Shown: piece after piece, positions 44,891 through 53,727 of the stretch
How positions within the stretch are numbered: the first letter of the stretch is position 1
Layout of the letters: each line of letters opens with the position of its first letter
Origin: Janthinobacterium violaceinigrum
Lineage (GTDB): Bacteria; Pseudomonadota; Gammaproteobacteria; Burkholderiales; Burkholderiaceae_D
DNA: 64,000 nucleotides
Direction of reading: 5' to 3'
Assembly: GCF_009208555.1 (NCBI RefSeq)
Contig: NZ_WFLI01000006.1
Span: 1-64,000 of the forward strand
The notes under the pieces: generated by a model
What the model saw: only the letters and a program-made list of their open reading frames with translations
Told to the model about the DNA's origin: nothing
Database searches by the model: none
Made by a program: the position numbers and the translations under genes

Positions 44891-45141
44891 GCGATATGAC
44901 TTATCGAACGAATAATACTTTGATAGATGCTCGACACCTTCTTTTGCTCCTTCACACCTCGGAAGTCACACAGACTTACGACCGACTTTTTCTCTGACAC
45001 TGGTGACGGCGCGAAGCGTGTCAACGTGCGATGCGTAGTCAATACGCATGCATCGTCCGCAAACGGTCGTAACGTTGGGCGGGGTGCCTCTAGGACGGCG
45101 TCGAAGTCGAGACTAAGTTGCTGTGGAGGGAGTTTGTTCAT
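44887..45141 (-). CDS. Small protein coupled to the dCTP deaminase gene
   Basis: An 84-residue protein that overlaps the end of the deaminase gene by 29 bases and is read in the same direction, so it is probably translationally coupled. ATG 45141 follows AGGA by eight bases; ATG 45150 is an alternative. It has LPPQQLSLDFDAVLEAPRP at the start and a C-terminal helix-like VSSIYQSIIRSISHIA. No known domain. It may be a partner of the deaminase or an unrelated cargo gene. Confidence 0.6.
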   Translation of the reverse strand: MNKLPPQQLSLDFDAVLEAPRPTLRPFADDACVLTTHRTLTRFAPSPVSEKKSVVSLCDFRGVKEQKKVSSIYQSIIRSISHIA

Positions 45142-46693
45142 TTTGCCCATCCTGAGGGAGAAGGTTTTTTTCCATTAACGATGCTACTACGATTGCCTCG
45201 CGCGAGGGCAGTGATTCTAAGCTTTTTTCGATGCGAGGCATAGCTTCATTTAGCGGTACCTTAATCAGTCGTCCACTTGCTTTTCTGGAGTTAGCGGCAA
45301 CTCTAAACAGCGAAAGAAATTTCGTTGGAGCAACACCATCATACGCTAAAACTCGAACTTTTTTTGAGTCTAGCTCAAGTTCAGAAATCGCGTCGCCATG
45401 CAGTTTGATAGCTAAACTCTTACGATAGGGTTCAATGTAATAGACTTCGGTAATGCCTGCCGCGATGATGTGACGCGCGCAGGAATGACATGGGTAGGTC
45501 GTTACAAAAATTTTTCCGCCCACAAGCTTGTCTCCCGCGATGCGTCCAGCTCCCAAAATCGCATGCATCTCCGCGTGGATTGCCCTAGAAAATTCTATGA
45601 GTCCACCAAGTTTACCGCTCTTTCGAAGCAGATTCCTTGCGTTCTCTCTAGCGTCTGGAGGAATAATTTCTTTAAGAGCATCGACCAACTCATTGGCAAA
45701 TAGTTGCTTTTCATCGTCGTTGAAACACTTGCCTCCCCCGTGATTCCAGCAACGGCTATCGTCGTTTCCTTCCAGATACAGGCCGCCACCAAACTTAGGG
45801 ACATCATTCCAGCCGATGCTTAGGACGTGCTCATTCGCATCAGTGACGGCTGCACCTACTTGCCGGGATAGGCACCCAGAATTTGCACTTGCCATTGCAG
45901 CGGCGTACATCGCGGACTCCGCGGAGGTGGGCGTAATTACCTTAGTTCCAAGAATTAAGTGCAAAAAGCGCTCCACGCGCTTAATGGTTTCTGAATCTGT
46001 GGCCTTGTCTATGCGAAGAAAGAAATCACTCTGCGGGAATGTATCTGAGACCGTTTGGCCTGCCTTCGACTCTTCCCCGGAGTCCCTATCAATTAAGGTA
46101 TGTACGTCGCCTCCACCAAGGCGATGTCGCTGAGCTATATTATTTTCACGAACCGATAAGGGCGAAAAAACGCCGACCACGTAGAGCATATCTCTATAAA
46201 CAAGTTTGAGTAAAGCAAGCTCCTCTTTGTTTTTTACAGAGTCTATGATGTGACATATCCTGCGAGGCGCATAGTTTAACGAGCCGTTTTCAATTTTAAA
46301 TTCTTCGCGTTCGAACCGAATTTTTTCGACAGCAAGTTCGGCAAGAATGCTGGGGCCGAATTTTTCACGCAGCAAGTTGCCTGCATCAATCTGCGCTGTG
46401 ATTCGCTGGAATGAGTCGTTAGCTGGAATTTCGACCTGGACTACGTCCGCGTGATGCCCGATGAAGTCGCTGAGCCGTATTATTTCGGCTTTGTCATATC
46501 CGAACGTGCCTTTTATCATTCGCTGAATTTCTTCGGCAACACTGTGCAATGGTGACCCGATTGGCCCGCACAGGGCTATGACGAGTTCTTCGGTATGAGT
46601 AGAAGCAATTCTTTCGGAGGTGCTCGCCTTGCTTGGGGCTACCGCAAGAGGTGAGGCAGGCTTGGTTCGTTTTTGAACTCGCGGCGTAGGCAT
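45113..46693 (-). CDS. Anti-phage dCTP deaminase (AvcD/DCD type)
   Basis: A 526-residue two-domain protein. The C-terminal part is a zinc-dependent cytidine/dCMP-type deaminase: HAE at 373-375 (AIHAEMHAIL), PCxxC at 401-405 (TTYPCHSCARHII), and the substrate loop SRQVGAAV near 276-283. The N-terminal part is a P-loop-kinase-like domain (LVIALCGPIGSPLHSV near 37-52) whose loop lacks the usual Lys of Walker A. HIIDSVKNKEELALLKLVYR is typical of the family. These proteins convert dCTP (and dCMP) to the uracil form on phage infection and starve phage replication. In AvcID systems a small upstream RNA holds the enzyme inactive. Composition is AT-richer than host genes. Confidence 0.87.
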   Translation of the reverse strand: MPTPRVQKRTKPASPLAVAPSKASTSERIASTHTEELVIALCGPIGSPLHSVAEEIQRMIKGTFGYDKAEIIRLSDFIGHHADVVQVEIPANDSFQRITAQIDAGNLLREKFGPSILAELAVEKIRFEREEFKIENGSLNYAPRRICHIIDSVKNKEELALLKLVYRDMLYVVGVFSPLSVRENNIAQRHRLGGGDVHTLIDRDSGEESKAGQTVSDTFPQSDFFLRIDKATDSETIKRVERFLHLILGTKVITPTSAESAMYAAAMASANSGCLSRQVGAAVTDANEHVLSIGWNDVPKFGGGLYLEGNDDSRCWNHGGGKCFNDDEKQLFANELVDALKEIIPPDARENARNLLRKSGKLGGLIEFSRAIHAEMHAILGAGRIAGDKLVGGKIFVTTYPCHSCARHIIAAGITEVYYIEPYRKSLAIKLHGDAISELELDSKKVRVLAYDGVAPTKFLSLFRVAANSRKASGRLIKVPLNEAMPRIEKSLESLPSREAIVVASLMEKNLLPQDGQNEQTPSTAT

Positions 46694-46839
46694 TATTTTT
46701 TTGCTGCAGCGATCAAGCGCAGTCTATGAAGTAAATATTGCAATTTACAATGTTTTTGGTTATTTCAAAAGCAATTTTTAATTTGATTAGTTAATGCAGT
46801 CTGGCGAGGTGTATTTCCTGTTCAGCGTCTAGCTGTGAC
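46694..46839 (-). other. AT-rich leader upstream of the dCTP deaminase
   Basis: A 146-base noncoding stretch, strongly AT-rich in 46735-46800, between the two-TM gene and the deaminase. Read on the minus strand it contains GTAAAT-TGCAAT-ATTTAC, an inverted repeat with a six-base centre, and TTGAAA upstream, suggesting promoter and operator elements. By analogy with AvcID it is where a small inhibitory RNA would be encoded; that is inference only. Confidence 0.35.
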
Positions 46840-47094
46840 TCACTGTTCTTTAGCCGCAGCCGAAGAAATAGCTATCGCTACAAGCATCGAGCAAAGCATA
46901 GAAATCCAAAGAGTAAAAGCGCCGATGACAAATGCCTTGCTTGGTGAGATGTTGAGAAAGCCGAAGTCTATCGCGTAGCCGAGAAGAACCGCAGCGCTAC
47001 CACCCACGAGCGTGCCCCACATGCCCACAAAAGTCGCCCCAGCTTCGTACCACTTCATCCGCTCTTGCGTTGTGGAGTCTCTCATAATTTCCAA
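46840..47094 (-). CDS. Small two-TM membrane protein, unknown
   Basis: An 84-residue protein with two hydrophobic segments (residues about 19-44 and 54-78), a charged N-terminus (MEIMRDSTTQERMKW) and a short loop (NISPSK). ATG 47094 is used; ATG 47085 is possible. It lies in the island upstream of, and in the same direction as, the dCTP deaminase gene, but 146 bases apart. Island cargo of unknown role; a membrane-acting defence part is possible but unsupported. Confidence 0.5.
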   Translation of the reverse strand: MEIMRDSTTQERMKWYEAGATFVGMWGTLVGGSAAVLLGYAIDFGFLNISPSKAFVIGAFTLWISMLCSMLVAIAISSAAAKEQ

Positions 47095-47189
47095 TCGATA
47101 TTTTATAAATGGGTCACGAACAGAGCGGATTTGGCAAATCGGGTTACACAGCGGTTACGTGACGACCATTCGAGCGGCTGACAAGAAAA

Positions 47190-47218
47190 AAGGGCTACCA
47201 GCCGAAGCGGGTAACCCT
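47190..47218 (-). terminator. Terminator downstream of the tRNA-Thr gene
   Basis: On the minus strand, GGGTTACC and GGTAGCCC pair (one G-T wobble) with an inner GC-TTCG-GC cap, followed by T6. It lies 20 bases after the tRNA CCA end. Confidence 0.75.
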
Positions 47219-47237
47219 TTGATTTACTGCTGAATTC

Positions 47238-47313
<76 letters not shown>

Positions 47314-47339
47314 AAAAACTGCGCGTTGCGAATTATACG

Positions 47340-47852
47340 CTATTTAATGCGTGTCAGGGTCGGGCGGCCGCCTTTTTTTGGTGGCTCGTCGTCGCCTGGC
47401 GTGGCGGCATCGCGTTGTTCGGGGGAACCGGTGGGCACGGACGACAGGGTGGGACCGCTGGCGGCGGGCGCGAGCACTGGCGGCGGGACGTCGGCGGATG
47501 CGGGGCTGTCCGTCGGTTGCGCGTCCGGGTCATCGTTGCCCAGCACGGGCTCGAAGGCCATGCCCTGGCCGTTTTCGTTGGCGTAGATGGCCATCACGTT
47601 ATCGACCGGTACGTAGATTTCGCGCGAGACGCCGCCAAAACGGGCGTGGAAGCGGATGGCGTCGTTGTCCATCTTCAGGCCGCTGGTGGCGCCGAAGCTG
47701 ATGTTGAGCACGATTTCGCCCTTTTTCACGTATTCCATCGGTACCGTGGTGCGCGAATCGACTTTGACCGCGAGATATGGCGTGTAGCCGCTGTCGGTGC
47801 ACCACTCGTAGATGGCGCGCAGCATATAAGGTTTGGTTGAGATTTCAGACAT
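47340..47852 (-). CDS. sspB: ClpXP adaptor SspB
   Basis: A 170-residue stringent starvation protein B, which tethers ssrA-tagged proteins to ClpXP. The N-terminal SspB fold is well conserved (STKPYMLRAIYEWCTDSGYT; VVLNISFGAT-like core IVLNISFGAT; AIRFHARFGG). The C-terminal half is a Pro/Ala/Asp-rich linker ending in a basic peptide (RPTLTRIK), the ClpX-binding tail. ATG 47852 (MSEIS) is preferred over three codons upstream. It follows sspA after a repeat element. Confidence 0.93.
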   Translation of the reverse strand: MSEISTKPYMLRAIYEWCTDSGYTPYLAVKVDSRTTVPMEYVKKGEIVLNISFGATSGLKMDNDAIRFHARFGGVSREIYVPVDNVMAIYANENGQGMAFEPVLGNDDPDAQPTDSPASADVPPPVLAPAASGPTLSSVPTGSPEQRDAATPGDDEPPKKGGRPTLTRIK

Positions 47853-47965
47853 GGTAGGCACGGTGAGGCGGGAGCGCCCCCGTCAGCATGAGGCGGGCGC
47901 ACCGGTAGTTCAATGAAACGATGGGACAACTATCAATACAAGAACCAAGAATGACAGCTGGCCCA

Positions 47966-48086
47966 AGATGCCCCAGAAAGCGTAGCGAGCAAGCCCGATA
48001 TCGGCTTCAGTAACGCAGCCGTACTTGAGTACGGCGAGTAACGCCAAGTCGAGAGCGGGCTGCGCAGTAGCTTTATGGGGATATCT
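47966..48086. repeat. Long imperfect inverted repeat between sspA and sspB
   Basis: A roughly 120-base element that folds end to end. The tip is GCCGTAC-TTGA-GTACGGC (48018-48035), a perfect 7-bp stem. The outer arms AAAGCGTAGCGAGCAAGCCCG and the complement of GCGGGCTGCGCAGTAGCTTT, and GATGCCCC against GGGGATATC, continue the pairing with few breaks. It abuts the sspA stop. Its GTAC-N4-GTAC tip matches that of the tadB-tadC element. Confidence 0.7.
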
Positions 48087-48698
48087 TTAGCGGCGCATGA
48101 CCTTTTCCGAAGGCGTCAGTGCTTCGATGTACGCAGGACGCGAGAAGATGCGTTCGGCGTATTTCATCAGCGGTGCAGCCGTCTTCGACAGTTCGATGCC
48201 GTAGTGGTCCAGGCGCCACAGCAGCGGCGCGACAGCCACGTCGAGCATCGAGAATTCGTCGCCCAGCATGTACTTGTTTTTCAGGAACAGCGGCGCCAGG
48301 GTCGTCAGGCGGTCGCGGATTTCCGCGCGTGCCTTGTCGTGGGCCTTGTCGTTGCTCTTGGCGCGTTCGCTTTCCAGCACGTGCACGTGCACGAACAGTT
48401 CTTTTTCGAAGTTGAACAGCATCAGGCGCGCGCGGGCACGCATCAGCGGATCGGCCGGCATCAGTTGCGGATGCGGGAAGCGCTCATCGATGTACTCGTT
48501 GATGATGTTCGATTCATACAGGATCAGTTCGCGTTCGACCAGGATAGGCACCTGGCCATACGGGTTCATGGTCGAAATATCTTCCGGTTTGTTGAACAGG
48601 TCGACGTCGCGCACTTCGAAGTCCATGCCTTTTTCAAACAGGACCAGGCGGCAGCGTTGCGAAAATGGGCAGGTTGTACCCGAATAGAGAACCATCAT
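48087..48698 (-). CDS. sspA: Stringent starvation protein SspA
   Basis: A 203-residue glutathione-S-transferase-fold protein that binds RNA polymerase rather than glutathione. The N-terminal thioredoxin-like part starts MMVLYSGTTCPFSQRCRLVL and contains the PYGQVPILVERELILYES signature; the C-terminal helical part follows (MLFNFEKELF). It lies between petC and sspB, the usual Burkholderiales order. Confidence 0.95.
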   Translation of the reverse strand: MMVLYSGTTCPFSQRCRLVLFEKGMDFEVRDVDLFNKPEDISTMNPYGQVPILVERELILYESNIINEYIDERFPHPQLMPADPLMRARARLMLFNFEKELFVHVHVLESERAKSNDKAHDKARAEIRDRLTTLAPLFLKNKYMLGDEFSMLDVAVAPLLWRLDHYGIELSKTAAPLMKYAERIFSRPAYIEALTPSEKVMRR

Positions 48699-48715
48699 TT
48701 TTTATAGTTCCTTAG

Positions 48716-48750
48716 AAACAAAGGGGGTGAAGCCGCGAACGGCTCACCCC
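48716..48750 (-). terminator. Terminator after petC
   Basis: On the minus strand, GGGGTG..AGCCG (complement at 48724-48735) pairs with CGGCT..CACCCC (48740-48750) around a CGAA tip, followed by a T-rich tail before sspA. It ends the petABC operon. Confidence 0.65.
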
Positions 48751-48818
48751 AGGTCGCTTGTCCACTCATGCGGACAACGCAGAAACAGGCACCAGCCGGC
48801 CTGCGGCCGGCGCCTCAC

Positions 48819-49583
48819 TTATTTGACTTCCTTCCAGAACGACGCGTTAAGGCGCCATGCCAGCAGAGCAAATACCGACAGGAACAGCAGCACCCAAACG
48901 CCCAGGCGCTTGCGTGTTTGCTGTGCCGGTTCGGCCATCCACTCCATGTAGCCGACCAGGTCGGCTACCGCATTGTCATACTCGATCTTGTTCAACGTAC
49001 CTGGCTTGACCTGCTCGAAGCCGGCAAATTTGTGGATCTTCTTGCCAGCTTCGTGGGGATCATTCTCTTCCACGAACTTGGCAGTCTGGACACCTTGCAA
49101 TTCCCATAATACATGCGGCATGGCAACATTCGGCACGACCATGTTGTTCCAGCCGGTCGGACGAGTGTCGTCTTTATAGAACGTACGCAGGTAAGTATAC
49201 AGGTAGTCGCCGCCTGTGCCAGCGGAAGATGATTTCGCGCGCGAAATTACCGACAAATCCGGCGGTACGACGCCAAAGAAAGCCTTGGCGTCCTGCGGTG
49301 CCAGGCTGGTCGTCATCAAGTCGCCGACTTTATCGCCTGAGAACAACAGATTCTGCTTGATCTGGTCTTCCGTCAAGCCCAGGTCGCGCAGGCGGTTGTA
49401 GCGCATCGACACGGCGGCGTGGCAATTCAAGCAATAATTGACGAACAATTTGGCGCCATGTTGCAGCGCTGCCATGTTGGTCTGGCGGTCAGGTGCCTTG
49501 TCCAGCGGAAAGCCGCCTTCGCTGGCGAGGGCCATGGCGGGCACGAGGGCCAGGATGGCGAGCAGTTTTTTTGCAATCTTCAT
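48819..49583 (-). CDS. petC: Cytochrome c1 (PetC)
   Basis: A 254-residue cytochrome c1 of the bc1 complex (complex III). It has a signal peptide (residues 1-20, cut near ALA-SEGG), the haem motif CLNCH (Cys51, Cys54, His55), a late methionine-ligand region (VPNVAMPHVLW), and a C-terminal membrane anchor (GVWVLLFLSVFALLAW). It receives electrons from the Rieske protein and passes them to soluble cytochromes. Last gene of petABC. Confidence 0.97.
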   Translation of the reverse strand: MKIAKKLLAILALVPAMALASEGGFPLDKAPDRQTNMAALQHGAKLFVNYCLNCHAAVSMRYNRLRDLGLTEDQIKQNLLFSGDKVGDLMTTSLAPQDAKAFFGVVPPDLSVISRAKSSSAGTGGDYLYTYLRTFYKDDTRPTGWNNMVVPNVAMPHVLWELQGVQTAKFVEENDPHEAGKKIHKFAGFEQVKPGTLNKIEYDNAVADLVGYMEWMAEPAQQTRKRLGVWVLLFLSVFALLAWRLNASFWKEVK

Positions 49584-49619
49584 ATGATGTATGTCCTTTG
49601 AGCGTGGCGTGAGAGCGGC

Positions 49620-51032
49620 TTAGTGCGGGTGAAACGTCACACGCGACGGCACGGTCTTGAACTTGCCCATTGCACTCCACCATGGCATCAGCAGGAAAAA
49701 GCTGAAGTAAATCAGGGTGCACACTTGCGACACGATGGTTTTCGTATCCGTTGGCGCCTGGGTACCGAGGTAGCCGAGGATCAGGAACGACAGGCCGAAG
49801 ATGGCATAGATGTATTTGTGCCAGGTCGGACGGTAGCGGATCGATTTCACGGGCGAGTGGTCGAGCCATGGCAGGAAGGCCAGGATCACGACGGAACCGC
49901 CGAAGAACACCACGCCCCAGAATTTCGCGTCCAGCACCTGCGGCAGCATGCCGACGATGGCGACGAGCGAGATCACGGCGATGGCGGACTTGACCTTCGT
50001 CGACAGGCGCGACTTGAGCCAGATGAACACCACGTAGGCAGCCACGACACCCATCAGCACGTACATGAAGTCGGCCGTGGTGGCGCGCAGCACCGAGTAG
50101 AACGGCGTGAAATACCAGGTAGGCGCGATGTGCAGCGGGGTCTTCAGCGAGTCGCCTGGCAGGAAGTTGTTGTATTCCAGGAAATAACCGCCCATTTCCG
50201 GCGCGAAGAAGACGACGGCGCTGAAGATGACGAGGAAGATCGACACGCCGAACAGGTCATGCACGGTGTAGTACGGATGCGAAGGAATCGAATCGAGCGG
50301 GTGGCCATCGGCGCCCAGGTTTTCCTTCACTTCGATGCCGTCCGGATTGCTCGAGCCGACTTCATGCAGGGCGATCAAGTGCGCTGCAACCAAGCCCAGC
50401 AGTACCAGCGGGATGGCGATCACGTGGAAGGCGAAGAAGCGGTTCAGGGTGGCGTCGGAGACGACGTAGTCGCCGCGGATCCACAGCGACAGGTCCGGTC
50501 CGATCAGGGGGATGGCGCCAAACAGGTTGACGATCACTTGCGCGCCCCAGTACGACATCTGGCCCCATGGCAGCAGGTAGCCGAAGAACGCTTCGGCCAT
50601 CAGGCACAGGAAGATGGCGAAACCGAACAGCCAGATCAGTTCACGTGGCTTGCGGTACGAGCCGTACAGCAGGCCGCGCGTCATGTGCAGGTAGACGATG
50701 ATGAAGAAGGCGGAGGCGCCCGTCGAGTGCATGTAGCGCACCAGCCAGCCCCACGGCACTTCGCGCATGATGTACTCGACGGAATTGAAGGCCAGGGCCG
50801 CATCCGGTTTGTAGTGCATGGTCAGGAAGATGCCGGTGACGATCTGCAGCACCAGCACCAGCATGGCCAGCGAGCCGAAGATGTACCAGAAATTGAAGTT
50901 TTTCGGGGCGTAGTACTTGCCCCATTGATCGTTCCACAGCTTGGTCAGGGGAAAGCGGTCATCGACCCAGCCCAGCGCTTTTTCGGCGGCGGGAGCATCC
51001 GCCGGGAATTTCGTTTCTTTGAAAGCAGCCAT
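49620..51032 (-). CDS. petB: Cytochrome b (PetB)
   Basis: A 470-residue full-length cytochrome b with eight to nine membrane helices. Visible motifs include the haem histidines in [20 protein letters not shown] and the region [20 protein letters not shown], and the quinol-site PEWY-like [16 protein letters not shown]. It is the quinol-oxidising core of complex III. ATG 51032 follows a GGCGAGG site; the preceding petA stop lies between. Middle gene of petABC. Confidence 0.97.
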   Translation of the reverse strand: MAAFKETKFPADAPAAEKALGWVDDRFPLTKLWNDQWGKYYAPKNFNFWYIFGSLAMLVLVLQIVTGIFLTMHYKPDAALAFNSVEYIMREVPWGWLVRYMHSTGASAFFIIVYLHMTRGLLYGSYRKPRELIWLFGFAIFLCLMAEAFFGYLLPWGQMSYWGAQVIVNLFGAIPLIGPDLSLWIRGDYVVSDATLNRFFAFHVIAIPLVLLGLVAAHLIALHEVGSSNPDGIEVKENLGADGHPLDSIPSHPYYTVHDLFGVSIFLVIFSAVVFFAPEMGGYFLEYNNFLPGDSLKTPLHIAPTWYFTPFYSVLRATTADFMYVLMGVVAAYVVFIWLKSRLSTKVKSAIAVISLVAIVGMLPQVLDAKFWGVVFFGGSVVILAFLPWLDHSPVKSIRYRPTWHKYIYAIFGLSFLILGYLGTQAPTDTKTIVSQVCTLIYFSFFLLMPWWSAMGKFKTVPSRVTFHPH

Positions 51033-51034
51033 GA

Positions 51035-51643
51035 TCAAGCCTCGCCTTTCTCGTCTTTACCTATCAGCAATTTGGTGTCGCTCAGGTACATATGGCGCGG
51101 CACTTGCAGGTTGTCCGGCGCCGGCTTGTTCTTGAACACGCGGCCTGCCATGTCGAAGGTGGAGCCGTGGCAAGGGCACAGGAAGCCGCCTTCCCAGTCA
51201 TCGGGCAGCGACGGTTGCGGGCCGGGGGTAAATTTCGAGGAAGGGGAGCAGCCCAGGTGGGTGCAGATGCCGACGGCGACGAGAATTTCAGGCTTGATCG
51301 AGCGTGCTTCGTTCATGCAGTACGGCGGCGTGAATTCGGCGGGATTGCGTTGGGAATTGGCATCGGCGACTTTGCCGTCGGTCTTTTTCAGGGACTCGAT
51401 CATTTCCGGCGTGCGCTTCAGAATCCAGACCGGCTTGCCGCGCCATTCGACGGTGCGCATTTCGCCGGGTTGCAAGGTGGTGATGTCTACTTCGACGGGC
51501 GCGCCGGCCGCTTTTGCGCGCTCCGACGGCTGGAAGGTGCTTACCAAGGCTCCCGCGGTTGCCAATCCAACTACACTGCCCGCCGCGCACGTGGCGACGA
51601 GCAAGCCGCGACGGCCTGAATCGACCTGCTTTTCGTTACTCAT
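51035..51643 (-). CDS. petA: Rieske iron-sulfur protein (PetA)
   Basis: A 202-residue ubiquinol-cytochrome c reductase iron-sulfur subunit. It has a twin-arginine-type N-terminus ([14 protein letters not shown]), one membrane anchor, and the two Rieske cluster motifs CTHLGC (127-132) and CPCHG (156-160). First gene of petABC; its stop is two bases from the petB start. Confidence 0.97.
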   Translation of the reverse strand: MSNEKQVDSGRRGLLVATCAAGSVVGLATAGALVSTFQPSERAKAAGAPVEVDITTLQPGEMRTVEWRGKPVWILKRTPEMIESLKKTDGKVADANSQRNPAEFTPPYCMNEARSIKPEILVAVGICTHLGCSPSSKFTPGPQPSLPDDWEGGFLCPCHGSTFDMAGRVFKNKPAPDNLQVPRHMYLSDTKLLIGKDEKGEA

Positions 51644-52056
51644 GCAAACCCCAATCAGTCAAAATGCGAATCTTTATTATGAGTGGCGGCCGCGAAAAAA
51701 CCGTCGCCGAAGCTCTTTCCCACTGATTGCCGCAACCCGCATCTTTGTACGGTAAAGTGACAACATCCCTGCGGAACTTCGGCCAATGGCGCAGCCCGTG
51801 CCAGTTTCTTGTTGATTATCCGGCAGCGAAAAAGCCGCTACTGGCAACCGCAAATTATAAGTGAAGCAAACAACGAATAAAACAAAAACGTTGCTTGTAC
51901 CATAATTTATATACTTTTGCAGGAGGTGGCTAGTTCTTTCGAACTAGATGCGCGCGGCTGTGCCGGAATTGGTCCTGCTGACAACCACAAGTTGGTGGCA
52001 CCGGGAATCAATAGTATGATCGGCATGTTTTTTATACATATCCGAAGGAGAAATTC
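51644..52056. other. 413-base intergenic region between petA and mscL
   Basis: Noncoding between divergent genes, holding the promoters for petABC (leftward) and mscL (rightward). The clearest structure is a perfect hairpin CTAGTTC-TTTC-GAACTAG (51930-51947). An AT-rich block (51855-51920) lies just before it. AAGGAG at 52044-52049 is the mscL ribosome site. No gene is seen. Confidence 0.5.
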
Positions 52057-52506
52057 ATGGCAATGATGCAAGAATTTAAAGAATTTGCAATGAAGGGTAA
52101 CGTCGTCGATCTGGCGGTCGGTGTCATTATCGGTGGCGCCTTCGGCAAGATTGTCGATTCTCTGGTGCAAGACGTGATCATGCCGCCCATCGGCCGCATT
52201 TTCGGCGGCCTCGATTTCGCCAATTACTATCTGCCCCTGAATGGCCAGGCCACCACCCTGACCCTGGTGGAAGCGAAAAAGGCGGGCGCCGTGCTGGCCT
52301 ATGGTAATTTCCTCACCATTTTGCTCAACTTCGTCATTCTGGCTTTCATCATCTTCCAGATGGTGCGCCTGATGAACAAGGCCCGCCGCAGCGAACCGGT
52401 CGCGCCGGCAGCCCCACCGGCCACGCCGGAAGACATCGTCCTGCTGCGTGAAATCCGCGACTCTCTGCAGAAGAACGGACAGAATAGCAACGATCTGGCA
52501 AAATAA
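52057..52506 (+). CDS. mscL: Large-conductance mechanosensitive channel MscL
   Basis: A 149-residue MscL, the safety valve opened by membrane tension on hypo-osmotic shock. The N-terminal [20 protein letters not shown] helix and the first membrane segment, followed by [20 protein letters not shown] and the second membrane segment ([18 protein letters not shown]), fit the family exactly. The C-terminal helix carries a Pro/Ala linker typical of Burkholderiales. AAGGAG precedes ATG 52057. Confidence 0.97.
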   Translation: MAMMQEFKEFAMKGNVVDLAVGVIIGGAFGKIVDSLVQDVIMPPIGRIFGGLDFANYYLPLNGQATTLTLVEAKKAGAVLAYGNFLTILLNFVILAFIIFQMVRLMNKARRSEPVAPAAPPATPEDIVLLREIRDSLQKNGQNSNDLAK

Positions 52507-52545
52507 GTCGTTCCGGCACCGGCCGGCTGACCTGGGTGGAGTGCT

Positions 52546-53706
52546 ATGCGACGATTCTGGTTATTGTTTGCGCAAACCGTGACGATCGCGTTGGCGCTGT
52601 ACTTTGTGTACGGCGCGCTGCGCCCGGCCAGCCGGGTACAGCAACTGGGCTCTCCCGCGAAACCGGTGCCCGTGGTGGAAACGGCGTCGAGCAGCCTGGC
52701 GCCCGGCTCCTACCGCGACGCGGCGGCGCGCGCCATGCCCGCCGTCGTCAACATCCTCACCCTGCAAGTCCCCAAGCGCGGCGCCCATCCGCTGGCGCGC
52801 GATCCCTTCTTCAAACGTTTCTTCGGCGACCGCGACCCGGACGCCGACGATGACGACGACTTGAAAAACAGCCTCGGTTCGGGCGTCATCGTCAGCCATG
52901 AAGGCTATGTACTGACCAACAACCACGTGGTCGAAGGCGCCGACGAAATCGAAGTGGTGCTCACCGATGGCCGCAAGGCGCCCGCCAAGGTGGTGGGCCT
53001 GGATCCGGAAACGGACCTGGCCGTGATCAAGATCAATCTCGACAAGCTGCCCGTCATCGTGCTGGGCCAGTCGGAACTGGCGCGCGTGGGCGATGTGGTG
53101 CTGGCCATCGGCAACCCGTTCGGCGTGGGCCAGACGGTGACCATGGGCATCATTTCCGCATTGGGCCGCAACAACCTGCACATCAACAGTTTTGAAAATT
53201 TCATCCAGACGGATGCGGCCATCAACTTCGGCAATTCGGGCGGCGCACTCGTCGATACGCGCGGCAACTTGATCGGCATCAATACGGCAATTTATTCGCA
53301 AAGCGGCGGCTCCGTCGGCATCGGCTTTGCCATTCCCGTCTCGACGGCGAAAACCGTGATGGAAGCCATCATCAAGGATGGCCACGTGGTGCGCGGCTGG
53401 ATCGGCGTGGAAACGCAGGACATCACGCCCGAGCTGGCGCAAAGCTTTGGCTTGCAGCGCAGCAGCGGCGCCATCATCGCCGGCGTGGTGCGCAACGGCC
53501 CGGCGGACAAGGCGGGCATCGTGCCTGGCGACATCCTGCTGACGGTGGAAGGCAAGCCCGTCGGCGACACGACGGAAATGCTGAACCTGATCGCCCAACT
53601 GCCGCCCGGCGGAAAAGCTAAAATGACGGTGCTGCGCAAGAATCGCGAAGCGGCGCTCGACGTGGTGGTGGGCAAACGCCCCCTCCCGAAAGAGCTTTCC
53701 AAATAG
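52546..53706 (+). CDS. HtrA/DegS-type periplasmic serine protease
   Basis: A 386-residue trypsin-like protease with an N-terminal membrane anchor (residues 4-26), catalytic triad His127 (TNNHVVEG), Asp157 (ETDLAVIK) and Ser231 (NFGNSGGALV), and one C-terminal PDZ domain (IAGVVRNGPADKAGIVPGDI). A membrane anchor and single PDZ point to the DegS/AlgW-like class that senses misfolded outer-membrane proteins and cuts an anti-sigma factor. It lies 39 bases after mscL. Confidence 0.93.
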   Translation: MRRFWLLFAQTVTIALALYFVYGALRPASRVQQLGSPAKPVPVVETASSSLAPGSYRDAAARAMPAVVNILTLQVPKRGAHPLARDPFFKRFFGDRDPDADDDDDLKNSLGSGVIVSHEGYVLTNNHVVEGADEIEVVLTDGRKAPAKVVGLDPETDLAVIKINLDKLPVIVLGQSELARVGDVVLAIGNPFGVGQTVTMGIISALGRNNLHINSFENFIQTDAAINFGNSGGALVDTRGNLIGINTAIYSQSGGSVGIGFAIPVSTAKTVMEAIIKDGHVVRGWIGVETQDITPELAQSFGLQRSSGAIIAGVVRNGPADKAGIVPGDILLTVEGKPVGDTTEMLNLIAQLPPGGKAKMTVLRKNREAALDVVVGKRPLPKELSK

Positions 53707-53727
53707 TTGTTGATCGGAAGCTGACAC

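Noticed and set aside
49623..51755. Long plus-strand open frame opposite petA and petB
   Set aside because: It is antisense to conserved bc1 genes and its sequence is low-complexity.
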